Assembly (NCBI GenBank): GCA_005408345.1
Contig: SEMN01000453.1
Span: 363,111-427,110, forward strand
DNA: 64,000 bases
Reading direction: 5' to 3'
DNA from: Macquaria australasica
Lineage: Eukaryota; Chordata; Actinopteri; Centrarchiformes; Percichthyidae
The position numbers were made by a program, and so were the translations under genes. The notes below the pieces were generated by a model. That model made no database searches. It was not told the DNA's origin and was given only the letters and a program-made list of their open reading frames with translations. Positions within the stretch are counted from its first letter, which is position 1. Each line of letters opens with the position of its first letter. Positions 11,004 to 24,112 of the stretch are shown here, one piece after another.

Positions 11004-14000
11004 GTTCGTTCCAGCCCTGTTTTACCTAACGGAAGAACCAAGTGTAGGAAATGCAATACAAGGTGTTCAGGGTGCAAATGAGATGAAGATGTGAAATGTG
11101 AATGAAGGTCGACTTATTGGCTTTTGTCCGGATCTAACTGCATATCCCAGGCTTCCTCATCGGATGGAGTTTGCTCAGTTGTCATAATGTGTGTATAAGA
11201 CAATGACAACTGAGCTACCTCCATGACTGAGCAAGTCTATTCAGGGCATTTTGAGATTGGGTCTAATTTTCTTGGGTCTATTCTGACTGGGTTTGACAGT
11301 CCTCGAGTCAATTTTAGATCTGGTTTACTTTATTTCTGTATCAGGTTCGGGGAGGTTTTCTACATTCTGTTTCGAGTCTGGTCCAAAATCTGACATGACC
11401 TCTTGTGTGAACACCGGAACAGATACATTATTCCAAAGACAAGTTCATAATGGTTTAATTAAGTTATTGAGAAATATATACTTATATTTTAGTTTTGATT
11501 ACCTTAAAACCATGTCCGATAAGTTAACCACTGAGTCCATGTGACTTTTGTGTATAAGCCCTGATTAACCAAATAAACCAGCAGTGCAGAAATGCAGTCT
11601 TTACATTCTGGTTTGAAGAAAAGAACACAAACCGAAGGTGAGCTTGCACCCTTACTCTCCAACCATGCCACCACCTTCACTGCTTCCTTCCATTCCCAGG
11701 ATTGCATTGTTCCACTCGCTGACTGGAGGTGAGTGGAGGTGATCCTATAATGCCAGCACTAGCTACCTTAGACAACACAAATGAAGGCTTTGTGGCCCCT
11801 GAGTGTGCCTCCAGTACTCTGGGAGTCAGGAGGTCAGGATAGTGGAAGGTGGGGTGAGGAGGTGAGAAGGTTTAGGGGCTGACAGGGAGACATAGTTTTG
11901 GGGGTTGGGGTGGGGGGCTGAGTTTGGTGACAAGGCTTCAGTTGTTTTGCTAAAATGGGGAGGAACAAGCATGACATTATCACATTGTGGACTCACAAAG
12001 CTACACACACACACCATGCACTGTGGCATGTTGACCCCAGCACATACGCAGCTACAACATTCAGGGGAGAGAAAATAGAATTACTGATGTGGTAACAGCA
12101 TTTAGAGGCAGTGTTAATGCTAGTTATTCAATGCTGGACATTTGTAAAACCAAGTGTTGGTGCTGCTGTCAGTCAACTTGAATGTGTCTTTCAACTTCCA
12201 GTAATAATTTGTAAAACATGTTCACTTCTTCCCTGTCTTTTGAGTGAAATTGTACATACTGACAAGGATTATTATTATTATTATTAAAGTCAATAATAAA
12301 GCCCCTGGTACACCATCATCTTGGTAAACTGATTACGGAAGTTGTGCAGGTGAAATCCAACAAATATCTTTTTAGGTTTTCTCTTCTTGCCATCTTTTCT
12401 CAACGAAACAGAACATGACAAAAAAAAGTAGAAAAGCAGAAAAGATTCATCGAATGCAGACAGAATGCAGTCATTAAGAATGATTGGATTAATGAAGTTT
12501 TTTGCTCATTAGTGCTCACAAATATGCTTTCAAGTTGCAAAGCCTTTTTACTCCTCCAGTAATCCGCCTGTGAGAGAGAGCTTGCAGGGACCACAGTCCA
12601 CGTTGCTCCAAAGGTCAAAATGTCGCTTTGGTTGTAGGGAGAAGAAAACAGGGGTGGAATAAGCCTCCTGTCATAGGGGCCCACGCCCTTAAACTAAGAG
12701 TGCCTCTACATGGTCTCTAGATGCTGAAACAAAGGGTCAGGCTTTAATCGCCTGTAATAGAAATCCTGTTGTGTTAGCTCAGTGATTGTGTTAACGAAGG
12801 ACTGAGATCATAGGATGGGGGAAAAAACCTTTGATGGGGTCAGATCCTAATACTAAGTAAAATAAATCTCTAGAATTCCATTGGCGGAGGATTCGTGAGT
12901 GATCAGAAAAATCGTCATCAACACGTGCGTCGCATTCCCTCCAGGCCACAGAGCCAAACACAAGCGAGGTGAAGCAGAGGAATGCCTGACTATTCATTAC
13001 ACATTCAGTAATGAATAGTCATAAATTCATTACTGAATGTGGACCAGACTGATCCGGGAGAATGAATGCTATTGCAGTGATAAACCATTTGCCCCCGTCA
13101 ACTTGGCAGCTCTCATGACCTCAACCTGTGGCAGTATTAGATGAGGGCGGGCAGAGGGACAGTATTTGTTTAAGCTGATAACTAGGGGTTGTAGAGGTTG
13201 TGTGTGTTTGTGTGTGCATACATATTTTGTGTCTTGTTTATAGTGCATATGTGTGACGTGGGAAAGAGCACATGTGAGAGAGCAGGATTATGTACACAGG
13301 TCAGCACGAGAGCATGCTAGGCGATGGGTCATCAAATGCACACACCTATGATGTGATTTTTCATGAGCGAGTGTGTGGCCCTGAACAGCAGCATGCTTAA
13401 TGGCCTTCAGCTCTTGCTCAGTGTCATTAACATTCCAGCTGTGGAGATTTTGGCATGGATAGGGAAGCATGACAAGACAGCTACGCATCTCTCTCCCCCT
13501 GCCCTCAGCACAGACTGTCGTTTGTCTGGAGAGGCACAGGCCTCACCGAAGACATTCTGATCATCTGACAGATTTCTGACAGATCATTTATCTTCTTGTT
13601 CACCTGCTTGTCAGTCACACACACCGTGATATTGATTTGTTTTCTCTGGGTATTTTTTGAGGGTTTTTTTTAGAGAGACGTTCTGCTGCTGCTCCTGCTC
13701 CTGCTGACTCATCCATCCAGCTATGGGTAAAGAAGTATTTACACTGATCCCTCCCTAACATGCTATTTGCCCTGCAGGCAAACAAATCTCCTTGGCAGAT
13801 CCTAATAGATACATTTAGAGCAATTATCCGACAGATAGTTTACAGGGACACGTGATGTGTTTTGATAGAGCCTTGCAGAAACATTGCATGAAATCTAACC
13901 GTTGGTGGGTGTTGGCACGGGCAGACATTCAGTCGGGCAAGCCTCGTGCTGTTGCACAAAGTGTTGACACACTGCTCCTGACATTATGGCAGCTGTAAAC

Positions 14001-14440
14001 CTACCATGAGAAACAGGAACATTGAGAGAAGTTGCACAAATACAAGATACTAATACACAATTATCTGCATGCACATGCAAACCCTCATCAACAGGCTCAG
14101 CAGCCAAAAAGCAGTATGTGAAGGTCTGTATGCTGGCAGCCACTATGGATGCCAGTGAAGCTGTTAATCATAGTTGTAATTACTGTTCTACAGCTGCTGC
14201 TTATGAGAGACACTCAGTCCTGCAGGAGAGAGATGTTTTATGTTTTAAACTGTAAGGACGGAGACTGCAGTGTGAGTGTGTTTTTCCCAGCTATTTCAGC
14301 CCCACCTTTTTGTTTTTAATGAGGTATCAGCCCAAAAGGACAGATTCAGATACGGGCCCTACCCAATTTTTCATCAGGAAAAAAACACACAAAGTCTCAA
14401 CAACATGACACAGAAAAGAATTTAAAGTTACAAAATATTT
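11004..14440. other. Intergenic, downstream of inhbb
   Basis: No exon recognised. It contains a short ATT repeat at 12,270-12,286, GT-rich words near 13,200 and the overlapping inverted repeats at 12,988-13,040 (entered separately). Confidence 0.5.
12988..13040. repeat. Two overlapping perfect inverted repeats
   Basis: Arm ACATTCAGTAATGAAT (13,001-13,016) pairs perfectly with ATTCATTACTGAATGT (13,025-13,040) across an 8-base loop. A second pair, GACTATTCATTA (12,988-12,999) with TAATGAATAGTC (13,009-13,020), shares the middle arm, so only one hairpin can form at a time. Confidence 0.8.
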
Positions 14441-14450
14441 AAGAAAACAT

Positions 14451-16039
14451 TTTATTTTACATAAACTGTACAGATGACATTTATTTGACTAAATGATTCT
14501 TAGACAGGAACTAAAAATAACTTTCTTATTAAATAGAAAACTGAAACAAAAATAGAATTAAAGATGAAAAACATGACGTGTTGCTTATTGTACAAAACAG
14601 AATGAAAATAGAGCTAAGAAATGAAATCATATATCGTACCCTGATACAGTGGTAGGCCTATTGCAAATGATCAAAAACAGTATTGTACACAGTAACTCAA
14701 TGGCCTTGCCATCTCAGTACAATAGCTAAAATCTTGGCCTCTTTGGTTCCAATAATTAGGTAAAATACATTTGAAACAAAATTCAATTTACTTCTATAAA
14801 AATAACTTTTCAATGGCAGTTTTTGTTTCACTAATCCCGCAACTTTTCAGTGCAAACGTCACAACAATCATTCGCTTTGGAAAGGAGGCGAAAGATTACA
14901 TTTCAAGTATTGATAAAGAGTCGAGGACTGAAGAGAGAAAGGAGGAGAGAGAGAAAGAAGGAAAGATTATTCAGTCTAATAGAGCATGTTGAGTATGGGT
15001 ATAGGTTACTATACATTGCATAGCTCATGTGGCACTTATTTAGCGATAGGACAGGACACTCAGTACCCCTTGGAAGGCAGTTCTTTATACAAGTGCTATT
15101 CAGGGTGTGCATTTCAGTTTCTGCAAGTGCTGCACTGCACTGTGGCGACCCACTGGGCCGAAACTAGAGTCTCCGCAGGCCACTTCTACTGAGCCTTGGG
15201 GGGCAGGAGGAAGCAGTTCTCTCGCTCTCTGTCGCTCCTGGTGCACAAGTGAAGTGCACTTCTGAGATCTATCTTCACCTGGTTGTCATGGTAGCAGGGC
15301 CTGCAGCACTCTTAGGCAGGAAGTTGAGGTTGAGGCCCATAGTCAACACAAGAATGACAACAACAGCAGGAGCAGCAGCTCTGTGGAGGACTTTCTTTTG
15401 CCTTTCTGCAGAGGGTATAATCCTGCAAGGCATTAAGCGCTGCCGGTCTAATTCCACCAGAGAGGACAGTCAGACTGTGTCTGTTGGCATAGTAGGGAAG
15501 TGCTGGTGTTCTGAATTGTATAAGCTGATGAATTGTCAGTGCTTTATAAAAACAAAAGTCTGTCATGTGCTTAAAGTACTTAAGAGGGTTGGAGGAGCGG
15601 GGTTGGGAGCGTGGGGGTGAAGCCAATAGTGTCATTGGCTGATCCTGTCACTTTCCTTAAGCGCTTGTTATCTTCATTCAAGAGGAAATGATGAGCCATT
15701 ATTTTTTGACTAGAAATGGCAATCTAGAGCAAAGTATCATTTGGTGATAATCATTCCCTTCTCATCCCATCGCTGACCAGCTGTTGGCGAGCGGACAAAA
15801 CTCGGACAGCTACATGTCACTCTGATAAATACACACACTCGCACAAACACGTGCACGCATGCACACATTGACACAACACTGATACTTGCGTTTTGCTAGA
15901 CTGTACCAGTGGGCATGTTGCTTGCACATGCAGTAGTTATAGATATATTGTATATGTGTACCGTCCAATAACATCCTGTTTGTACAAAAGGTCTTTCTGA
16001 CTGTTTCAAGTTCAAAGACAATGAAGGGTGAATGTGGAC
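14451..16039 (-). other. inhbb: Probable 3'UTR of inhbb
   Basis: No other gene intervenes between the inhbb stop codon and the minus-strand AATAAA signals at 14,451-14,456 and 14,480-14,485. An AT-rich tract with several runs free of repeats lies here. A long 3'UTR is usual for activin beta-B genes (family knowledge). The exact polyadenylation site is inferred, not observed. Confidence 0.5.
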
Positions 16040-19000
16040 TCAAGCGCAGCCACACTCCTCCACGATCATGTTCGGCACATCCCTCTTTACGATGTTGTAC
16101 TCATCATCAAAGTAGAGCATGGACATAGTACTGAGCTTGGTGGGGATGCAGCAGGAGTTGACTGAGCCCGGGCTCATCCCTCTCATGCGGTACTGGTTAA
16201 CTACTGCAGTGTGGAAGGATGAAGCCGAGCCCGGCACACCAGCCATGTAGGCCGGGCAGCTGCCCTCACAGTAGTTGCCATAATAACCAGCTGGTGCGAT
16301 GATCCAGTCGTTCCAGCCAATAAGGCGGAAGTCTATGTAAAACTGCTGCCGGCAGCAAAGGCCCCCACTAGTGCCATCACACTCCAGCCCCCGCTTGCGA
16401 ATGCGGTGCTTTCCATCCACCTGCCGTGCATGCACCACCAGGAAAGGCCGGTGGGATGGGTCACCTGGGTCCACCAGCACCGGAGCCACGCCAGCTGTCT
16501 CACAGCTCTCACAGTGGACCTCCAGGTCCTGCCGCCGGCTACCTTTTCCGAACACAGCCCGCACCGCCTCCGAGAGGGGGAAAGTATGCCAGCCACTGCG
16601 TTTCAGATCCACCCGCTTCTCCACCAGGGCCCAGCGGCCTGTTCCTCCTCCACCACCACCACCACCTGGGCCTCCCTCTGCACCACTGGCTGCACCGGCC
16701 TCCTGGTAGTGGATCTTGACTGTCACCTTCCTCCGGATGCCCTTCTCAGGTCCAGCTGGCAACACACGGAAGTAGAGCCAGAGGTTCGCCTGGGACACGT
16801 ACAGGTTCTGGTTGCCCTCGTTAGAGATGAGGAAGTACAGACCAGACTTGGAGGATGTGTGCTCATCTGTTGGAGACAGTAAAAACAGGAATGGTTTATT
16901 CTCATTTCTGGTTGTGATGGTTTATTCTGACATTTAAACAACATTAACAATTCAATGTAGAAAAACATGACTCATTGGTCATTTGAATAAGTAGCATGTT
17001 TCAGCATGTTAAAACAGGGATGCAGATAATCTATAAATAACAGTCAGTTCATGTTTGTGTCAAAATTGCCCTTGGAAATAGTAGTTTGACAAAGAATTCT
17101 TAGCACAAGGTCCACTACTGGAAATCTTCCAGAGCTTTCAGCCACATCTCGTGTTCCCTAATCAGCAGATAAAGTTTGCTCAGTTGTCATGGAGATGGTC
17201 CAGTTGCCAGAGATCATCGTCGCCCACCCTAAGACCACCTGTTATCATGTGACCAAAATACCATACTTAGGTCATGTGATAACTGAATAATTTCCATGAC
17301 GACTGGCTGTTGAAGGCCATGAGATGCTGAAAGCTCTGGAAAATTTCCAGTAAGTGGAATTTTTGTCAAATATATTTATGTTATTTCAAGAGAAAGGGTT
17401 AAAGACTGTTTCCCTTCTTTACACATATAAACACACACACCCCCGTGCGTACACACACACACGTGCACACACACGTGCCCACAAAGAAAGCAGAAAGCCT
17501 CCCAAAAAAGGCACAGCTCTGTCTTTTAAGGTCTGTTTTCCCCTTGTTTTCTCTTTGCACCCTCAATCACTGTGTCAGGTGACCTCTGTGGTGGCTTCTG
17601 ATAGGCCAGCTGTGACAGGCCAGTTCTGGGATCAGGCCCAGTTGGCCTCAGGTCCAGCTTTGTAAGTGACAGGGCCAAAAAGAGAGATGGAGAGAGGGAC
17701 AGGGAGGAGAACAGAGAAGAGGAAGACCAAGGGAAGGAGGAAGGATGCAAGTGGAGAAGGTGGGAGGGTGGTGGACACGGCCAAGGCTCCTGGGGGGTTC
17801 ATTGAGTTCGCTGTTAGTGCCCCCCCAGAACCCCACCCCCACCCTACCCCACCCCTTCCCCCCTCCTTCCACTGTGAGCACCCTGAGAGCGACAGCACAA
17901 AGCCCCCTGTGAGGCACTGGGAGACAGCCGCGCTGCAGCCCGGCATTGAAACGCATGGCTTTCCAGAAAAAAGCATGATGAGGCAAAAATAAAAGCCATT
18001 TACATGACACTGGCCACTTTCTACAGAAGCACAATGAAGAGATCCCGGGAGTCTAAAGGTGGCGATGGGCTCTCCCTGGCTGAATTTTTTTTTCTTTTTT
18101 TTTCTAAGCCTAATGATGTCTTCCAAATTACCCTGAGGTAACTTGAAAGGTTTCTATTTCAGGAGATTTGGTACAATGTGCTCAAGCAGAGCAGAGCCTT
18201 TGAAAGCGGCTAAATTACTCTGTTTGCCGACTGATTAGTCTGTGTCAGTGTCAACAGGTGGCCACCAAAGACGGGCCCCCTCTTTAAGGCGCCTCACGCC
18301 TCTTCCTCCTGTAAAGCAACGGCTTTACATTCACACAGAAACCTGTTCAGACCAGCTCTCCACTCTGTAGCATGTCATCTGGGAGCTGAAGCACTTCACA
18401 CACACACATTTGAATCCATCCATGCACACACACACACACGCCCAACCCCACAGTAAGCAATACATCAACTATCAGCCTTCTCAATACCAAAGCCTGTGGG
18501 TAAAATATCAAGTGCACAGTGAGTACATACTGAAATCCATCTGAAGTGAACGACATAAAGGAATCAGCTGAACAGCAGCTTTTGCCTGTGACTACCGTAA
18601 AGGCCCCTCGGGGCTACAAGCAACTAACCTCACCTCATTCAGCGCTGTGCGTTCTTACTTGCCTTGACAACTCCAACCTTAGAAAAAGGGGGATTGCACA
18701 GCAGTGAGGACACAGTGACAGTGTCATAAGCAGACAGGGTATGAAGCCTAAAAATAAAACTGATCATAAATCTAACAGCTCAGCTGTTGTTTGGTTCCCA
18801 TTCAAGATAACTGCAGGACCCTTCAGGATAGGATACCCAAATCATGTGCAGTTCAGACCTTTCCTGTGCAGAGCTGGGGGATATGACTGATGCAGGATTA
18901 ACAGTTATGGCATTGCTGTTAATGTCTCTGTAACACCACTGATCACCATTTGTAGAAGGACTTCAGCTAAATTTTAATGTCACTAACACTTAATCTGCTA

Positions 19001-21696
19001 TTTATTAATTGCTTGGTCTTTTAAATGTCATGAAATAGTGTAAAAGGCCCATCACAATTTTCTAAAGGCAGGGTCATCAGATTGCTTGTTCTGTCCAACC
19101 AATAACTCCAAACTCTTAAAACCCTAGGACATTAAGTCTTAGACACAAAGAAGCTGGAACGAGTTGATTGCTAGTCTTGCTGGGAAAATGACATTCATCA
19201 ATTATTATAATAATGAATCAATGAAATGATTGTTAGTCATAAAAACCTGTCAAATGGTGCTATGAATTAAAGCTGACTGTAGAAAGTGGCCAAATTCGAA
19301 CATCTACAATCCCATGACAGCTGGCAATCTCCATAGGCCGATGAAGCTCCAGAACAGTGATCAAATGGACCTTGAGGTGTCCACCTAGTCTACAGCTTTA
19401 AGAAAAGTGTATTATGAATGGTTAAATCAATGTAAAACTACAACCCTTTACCAAGCTGCTGCTTGGGGATATGAGGTATATGAAGGAGTCACTGAGCAGG
19501 GCACTAAGCATCACTCAGTAGATATGTTAGTCACCCTCAGCATCACATCATCATTTACAGTACGTGTTTTTCCTGCTGCATACAAGTTTGATCATATGGC
19601 TTCCTATTACTGAGAGCATATACCAACATGCCACATTACTTATTTTCATTGAGGTCCTTTCAAGGAATAAATTGCTCTTTTCATCCAGAGTTACAAACAA
19701 TTTGGAGCTGGCCCTGACACGCCTTGCCTGACCCCACAGTGGAAAAGTTGCTAGTGAGTATCAGCAGGCAGGACACCTGGGTGGGCTTGTGTGGATAAAG
19801 AGCTGCTCCAGCGTGTGCCCACCTGCGCCACCAAGTCAGGGAAGAGGCCGTGGAAGCAGGCAGGCAGCTCCAAAGCTCATTACTCAAAGCCACTGTCGAC
19901 AAGACCACACACCGTGGAAGGACAAGGGCGTGGCACGGAGCATTCACGGCTCTAACATGAGCAGATGCGCGCGTGCATATAGCAGCCATTCCTCGGGCCT
20001 AAGTCTCAGCACTCCAGGAATTCGACGTAGGGTGAGGAGGTAAGGGAGGAAGGTGGAGAGGATGGAGAGATAGGGTTGGGTGTCTGGACTTATGGCCAGA
20101 GGTTTAAGCCGCTGCGGCACTGGCTCTGTTGTTGCTAAAGCTTTACTACAGGGGCATTTTTAATAACGTTGCATAAATCATTTATAGGATCACAAGCTAT
20201 ACAGAGGCAGCCAGGCCCATTGAGGGCTGAAACACACACTTGTGAGTGAATGTGGAAAATGTCTGGACCAGGTCCATGAGGGCCATGACTGACAGCTCCT
20301 CATGAAAGAGTCGTGTCCTGAAGTAAACCTGCCAACCTGATCCTCTGGAGGAACCGGGCCGGAGTTAATGACCTCCCATAATGAAGTCTTAATTCCGTGT
20401 CTTGGACCACTCGCCGCGAGTTCACCAGGTCAGAGCGGCTATAGTGAGCAATCAAGAAGCATCGATCTAAACTTCTCCGTCGACCCCTCTCTCTTTCTCC
20501 CTCCCTCCTTCCCTGCTTGTGTTCCCCGCTCCGCTCCCGTGGATACGGGACACCAAATCCCTCAGCGAGGACCCACGGGACCATGTCAGGGGAGAAGGGA
20601 GATTGGCATCGTCCCTCTCACCTGCCCGGGGCCGCTTGGCAGACCTGTTACCTCTGTGCTACCGCAATCGGAGATAAGAAGCTGGCTCCTGGCTGACAAG
20701 CATGCAGTTAACCCTGTGCTGAGGGGAGGCAGAGGATGCGAGCTGATCTCAATGCTCCACACACACACAATGCACATAAACACCTATCCACATCCATTTG
20801 CTGGCTCGCTATTGGCTAAACATATGCCAACCTCACCCCCCAACCCACCTCGTCCTAAACTGTGACAACAACAATTCAGGCTCCCTCATGCTTGGGGGAC
20901 AGGCTCCCCTGGCTTCAGAGCTTTCTGGAGACCTTGTCTCTGAGCCATGCCCCGGCTGGCAGCATCGGATCTGGGGGGGCGTGAGCCAGCTGGCCAGGAG
21001 GTAGACAGGGTCTAGGGAGCAGGGACTCAAGCCAGCTCCATGGTACAATGCCACACAAAAGCTCAAAGGTGTGAGGAAGAATAGAACTAAAAAAAAAAAA
21101 CAGAAGTAGAAGAAGAAGAAGAAGCAAAGGAGCCCAGCAAACCTTTAGAATGACAAAAAAACATTCTTTACAGCACTGCAATATGGGCACGCACACAATA
21201 TCACCCCCCACCACCACCATTACCAACACCATACCCCTCCTCCCACACTCCCCCAATCTAACCCCGCATGAACTCAAATGTCTCATGCATTATTCTGATT
21301 TCTTTTGTTTTCTCTGCTTTTTTTTCTGCTTAACGTTGACATGTTGGGTTCAGCAGGAACACATAGTGCTCTTATAATAATTGCCTGGCTTTTGTTCCCT
21401 TGTCATGAGGCTGCTCAGATCATTCCCATTGGAAGGCGGGACCTAGCAGCCCATTCAGGCTAATTGTACCGGCAGGGCCAATGGTAAAAGGACAGGATGG
21501 TGTGTGTGTGTGTGTGTGTACGTGTGTTTAAGACATCCTATTCTGGTGTCTTTAATTGTATGTTTTCTTTTTGTTAAACTAACAGTTTGTGTCAAATACG
21601 CGGTTCTCACAGTGCTAACTGACAATTATTGGATTCTGTCAAGCGCAGATGATTTTAGGTGTGTGTGTGTGTGTAAGCCTATGTATGTGTAGGAAA

Positions 21697-21761
<65 letters not shown>

Positions 21762-22733
21762 AGAGAGAGAGGCAGAGAGAGGAAAGGGTGTTCTCTTTGG
21801 ACTTCTGAGAATTAGTTAGATACACATTCTTAGAGGAAGGGATAAATGGCCAATTGAGGGACTTTGTCCGTATTTAAAAGAGGGCTTTATACATTGGAGT
21901 ATTGAGTGTGAGCACAGCTTTAGTGATGAAATTGGATTCAGAGGCTCTTTTTATCCCCTAGACAACACATGAGGGTAATTTAAGGACTCTTTCTTTAGTT
22001 GCATTTTCTTTTTGATTTTCAGCTAAAACAGGAGGCTTTAACACCAACCACTGGCTTTAGGCAGGAGTGAACTGTGATGTAATAAGATGATGAAAATGAT
22101 GACTGCACTGGATCCAATTAGTTTATGGCTTTTTCTAAACAACTGTTATGTCCATCTCATTTATCCTCTCTCTGCTGCTTAGTCATATCACCATGATAAG
22201 CTGTGCAGAATGAAATTCTGAATGAGACTGATTTTACGTTATTAACTCACCTGGCCCCCTGGGCTGCCTGTAACATAAAGTCAAAAGGTGCAAGGGCTCA
22301 TCAAGGGGTCGTTTTAGATGTGTGCAATGAATTATTGATTATTACCTGATTCGGCGAAGCTGATAATCTCAGAGGTCTCCGCTTGAACCTCGTTGTTGAA
22401 TGCAGCCTGTCCGTCAAAGCTGGGGATCTCCACCCGGCCGTCCTCTCGCACTTTCCCGGCGTGCAGCCTCCTCAGCGCCGTCACCATCGCAGCCTTCGGG
22501 ATGGGATGGGTGATGTTGGGTCTGTCTCTCATCTGCAGCCGGTTCAGTATGTGCCTTTTCACCGCCTCCAAGAAGTCTATGTTCACCCGCTCCGACTGAT
22601 CCGGCGTCCTGAGGCCGCAGGACGCGCACGACTCCTGGGGCGAACCCTGAGTCTCTGTCCCGGTCACCGAGCTGCAGCGCACGGAGAGAACGCACGCAAC
22701 TAAACAGGACAAAGCCAGACTGTATATGCTCAT
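16040..22733 (-). CDS. inhbb: Inhibin/activin beta-B subunit precursor
   Basis: TGF-beta family ligand subunit. Dimers form activin B or, with the alpha subunit, inhibin B, which control FSH release and gonadal and embryonic signalling. Exons: 22,346-22,733 and 16,040-16,866 (388+827 nt, 404 aa). The donor is G|GTAATA and the acceptor CAACAG|ATGAGC; the frame is kept across the 5.5 kb intron. I start at the ATG giving MSIYSLALSCLVACVLS, a good signal peptide; the open frame runs 9 codons further to a TTG. The prodomain spans residues ~20-288 and the furin site R-I-R-K-R is at 284-288. The mature chain (289-404, 116 aa) has the nine cysteines of the activin class, including GLECDG, LCCRQQF and the terminal EECGCA, and is almost identical to beta-B of other vertebrates. 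A Gly-rich insert lies at ~193-206 of the prodomain. Beta-B rather than beta-A is indicated by WNDWIIAPAGYYGNYCEG. Confidence 0.97.
17112..17357. mobile_element. Foldback element in inhbb intron
   Basis: Arm 17,112-17,142 begins CCACTACTGGAAATC and continues to CAGAGCTTTCAGC. It pairs imperfectly with GCTGAAAGCTCTGG through CCAGTAAGTGG at 17,326-17,357. Small, noncoding and MITE-like. A fragment at about 11,165-11,190 shares the internal words TTTGCTCAGTTGTCAT. Confidence 0.6.
21697..21781. repeat. Compound (GT)n(GA)n microsatellite
   Basis: GT repeats (21,697-21,714) are followed directly by about 30 GA repeats with minor interruptions. A second, shorter GT run lies at 21,499-21,520. Confidence 0.9.
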
Positions 22734-23413
22734 TTTTCTAAAGTTAAGATTACACTCCAAATGCTATGGAACAGAAGGGTGAATATAATAAATACACACA
22801 CTGGGGTTAAAGCTAATTTTAATTTACAAATGTGCAAGTTCCGGGAGAACATCCACTTGTGCTCCAACAGTGAGACGCCTCAAGGTATCCAGAGAAGCCA
22901 ATGGCATCTTTGTATTCCCAAACATACAAGAGTGCCGCTGAAACTGTGAGGCTAAGTTAAATAACTCCGGTCTTTGTGCATTCAGCTTGTTGTCCAGCAA
23001 TGCGTCTGTTCACTGCACAAAATAAAAGTTCATCTCTGTGATTGCGAGGCGCACTCAGGAGTTTGGATTGTTGACGCGCTTCTGTCATACCACGTTCAGT
23101 TCAGACGTGTAATCTACCAAAACAAACACTGCTTTGCCGAGGAGTCTAAATGAAAACCCCTCCTTTGTCCAAAGGCGTTCAGTGCGCTCTTTCCCATTCA
23201 AACAGCATGCACAAACTCCACTTCTACAGCTACAGTCCCAAAGAGAACAACGCTCGGTTGAGTCCCGCGTCTTTTTGTGTATGCGCTTGGGTACCGTGTC
23301 CGGTGCGCGTGGCTGTGGATGGCCAGCTCCGTGCGTCCTGCAAGATGCTGCTCACTATGAGACCCTTTTCTCCCTTTGCAATCACGATAACAGGGGCTCC
23401 CGCACACCCAAAG

Positions 23414-23421
23414 TTTTTATA
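23414..23421 (-). promoter_or_regulatory. inhbb: Possible TATA box of inhbb
   Basis: TATAAAAA reads on the minus strand about 680 bases upstream of the inhbb start codon, which would give a 5'UTR of roughly 650 nt. The surrounding 23,100-23,470 DNA is richer in CpG than its neighbourhood. No experimental start site is known to me for this species, and CpG-type start sites closer to the ATG are also possible. Confidence 0.35.
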
Positions 23422-23605
23422 CAGGAGTCGAAACCACGTGGGGATTTCCACCAACTGGACGCAAGGGATTATTAGACTACTACGTCTCCAGAGCCACGAC
23501 TCCAGCGATGAACAAGGTTGTATTATGGTAACACGCCAGGCCTGGAGAAGTTGCATAACCCCACCCCCCTCCACCCAAAAAAGGCTTGCGTTATTTGACT
23601 TATAG

Positions 23606-24059
23606 AGTGAAACATAATTTGATCATTCAACTTTAAGATCTCAGGTGATAAAAGCACAGGTTTGGTTTGGATACTGTGTGCAGTCCAGGCTGTTAAAAGC
23701 AGGCTGTGTCACTGTGGTTGATGTTGGGTCACAATTTCTGGGCTGATCTTAAAAATCTAACTTATATTGCCATGTAAAACATGATCTAGACAATTATTAT
23801 TAAAACCCACACAGGACCATTTCAGCCTCTTTAAATCCGGCATGCATTCAGGTAATGAACACAAATTATGAACAGAATACTTCTGACGTGTATAAATACA
23901 ATATTTCAAATTAATATAAATATAAGATTTAAATCTGGGTGAACGAATAAATAAAAGTTGGAACTTAATTCAAGTGAGTTCATGGTCGGTTATAATGCTG
24001 ATTAACAAATAAATAGCGCCATCTACCGATATAAACCTCTCATTACATACTGCAGCAGC

Positions 24060-24112
<53 letters not shown>

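Larger units (their letters stand above)
16867..22345 (-). other. inhbb: inhbb intron 1
   Basis: The single intron of inhbb, with GT at its 22,345 end and AG at its 16,867 end. It contains a 245-base foldback element (17,112-17,357), GT/GA microsatellites and GC-rich patches at 17,800-17,950 and 20,300-20,700. Those patches give long open frames without any recognisable protein, so I read them as noncoding. Confidence 0.85.

Noticed and set aside
16371..16882. Several long plus-strand frames opposite inhbb exon 2
   Set aside because: Shadows of the GC-rich coding strand of inhbb; no independent motif.
17632..18126. 164-aa and 128-aa minus-strand frames in the inhbb intron
   Set aside because: Low-complexity, differ between frames, no splice partner or domain.
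20368..20865. 165-aa plus-strand frame
   Set aside because: GC-rich intron DNA, Pro/Ser-rich composition, no conserved motif recognised.
22383..22703. Plus- and minus-strand alternative frames in inhbb exon 1
   Set aside because: Antisense or frame-shifted reading of the real exon.
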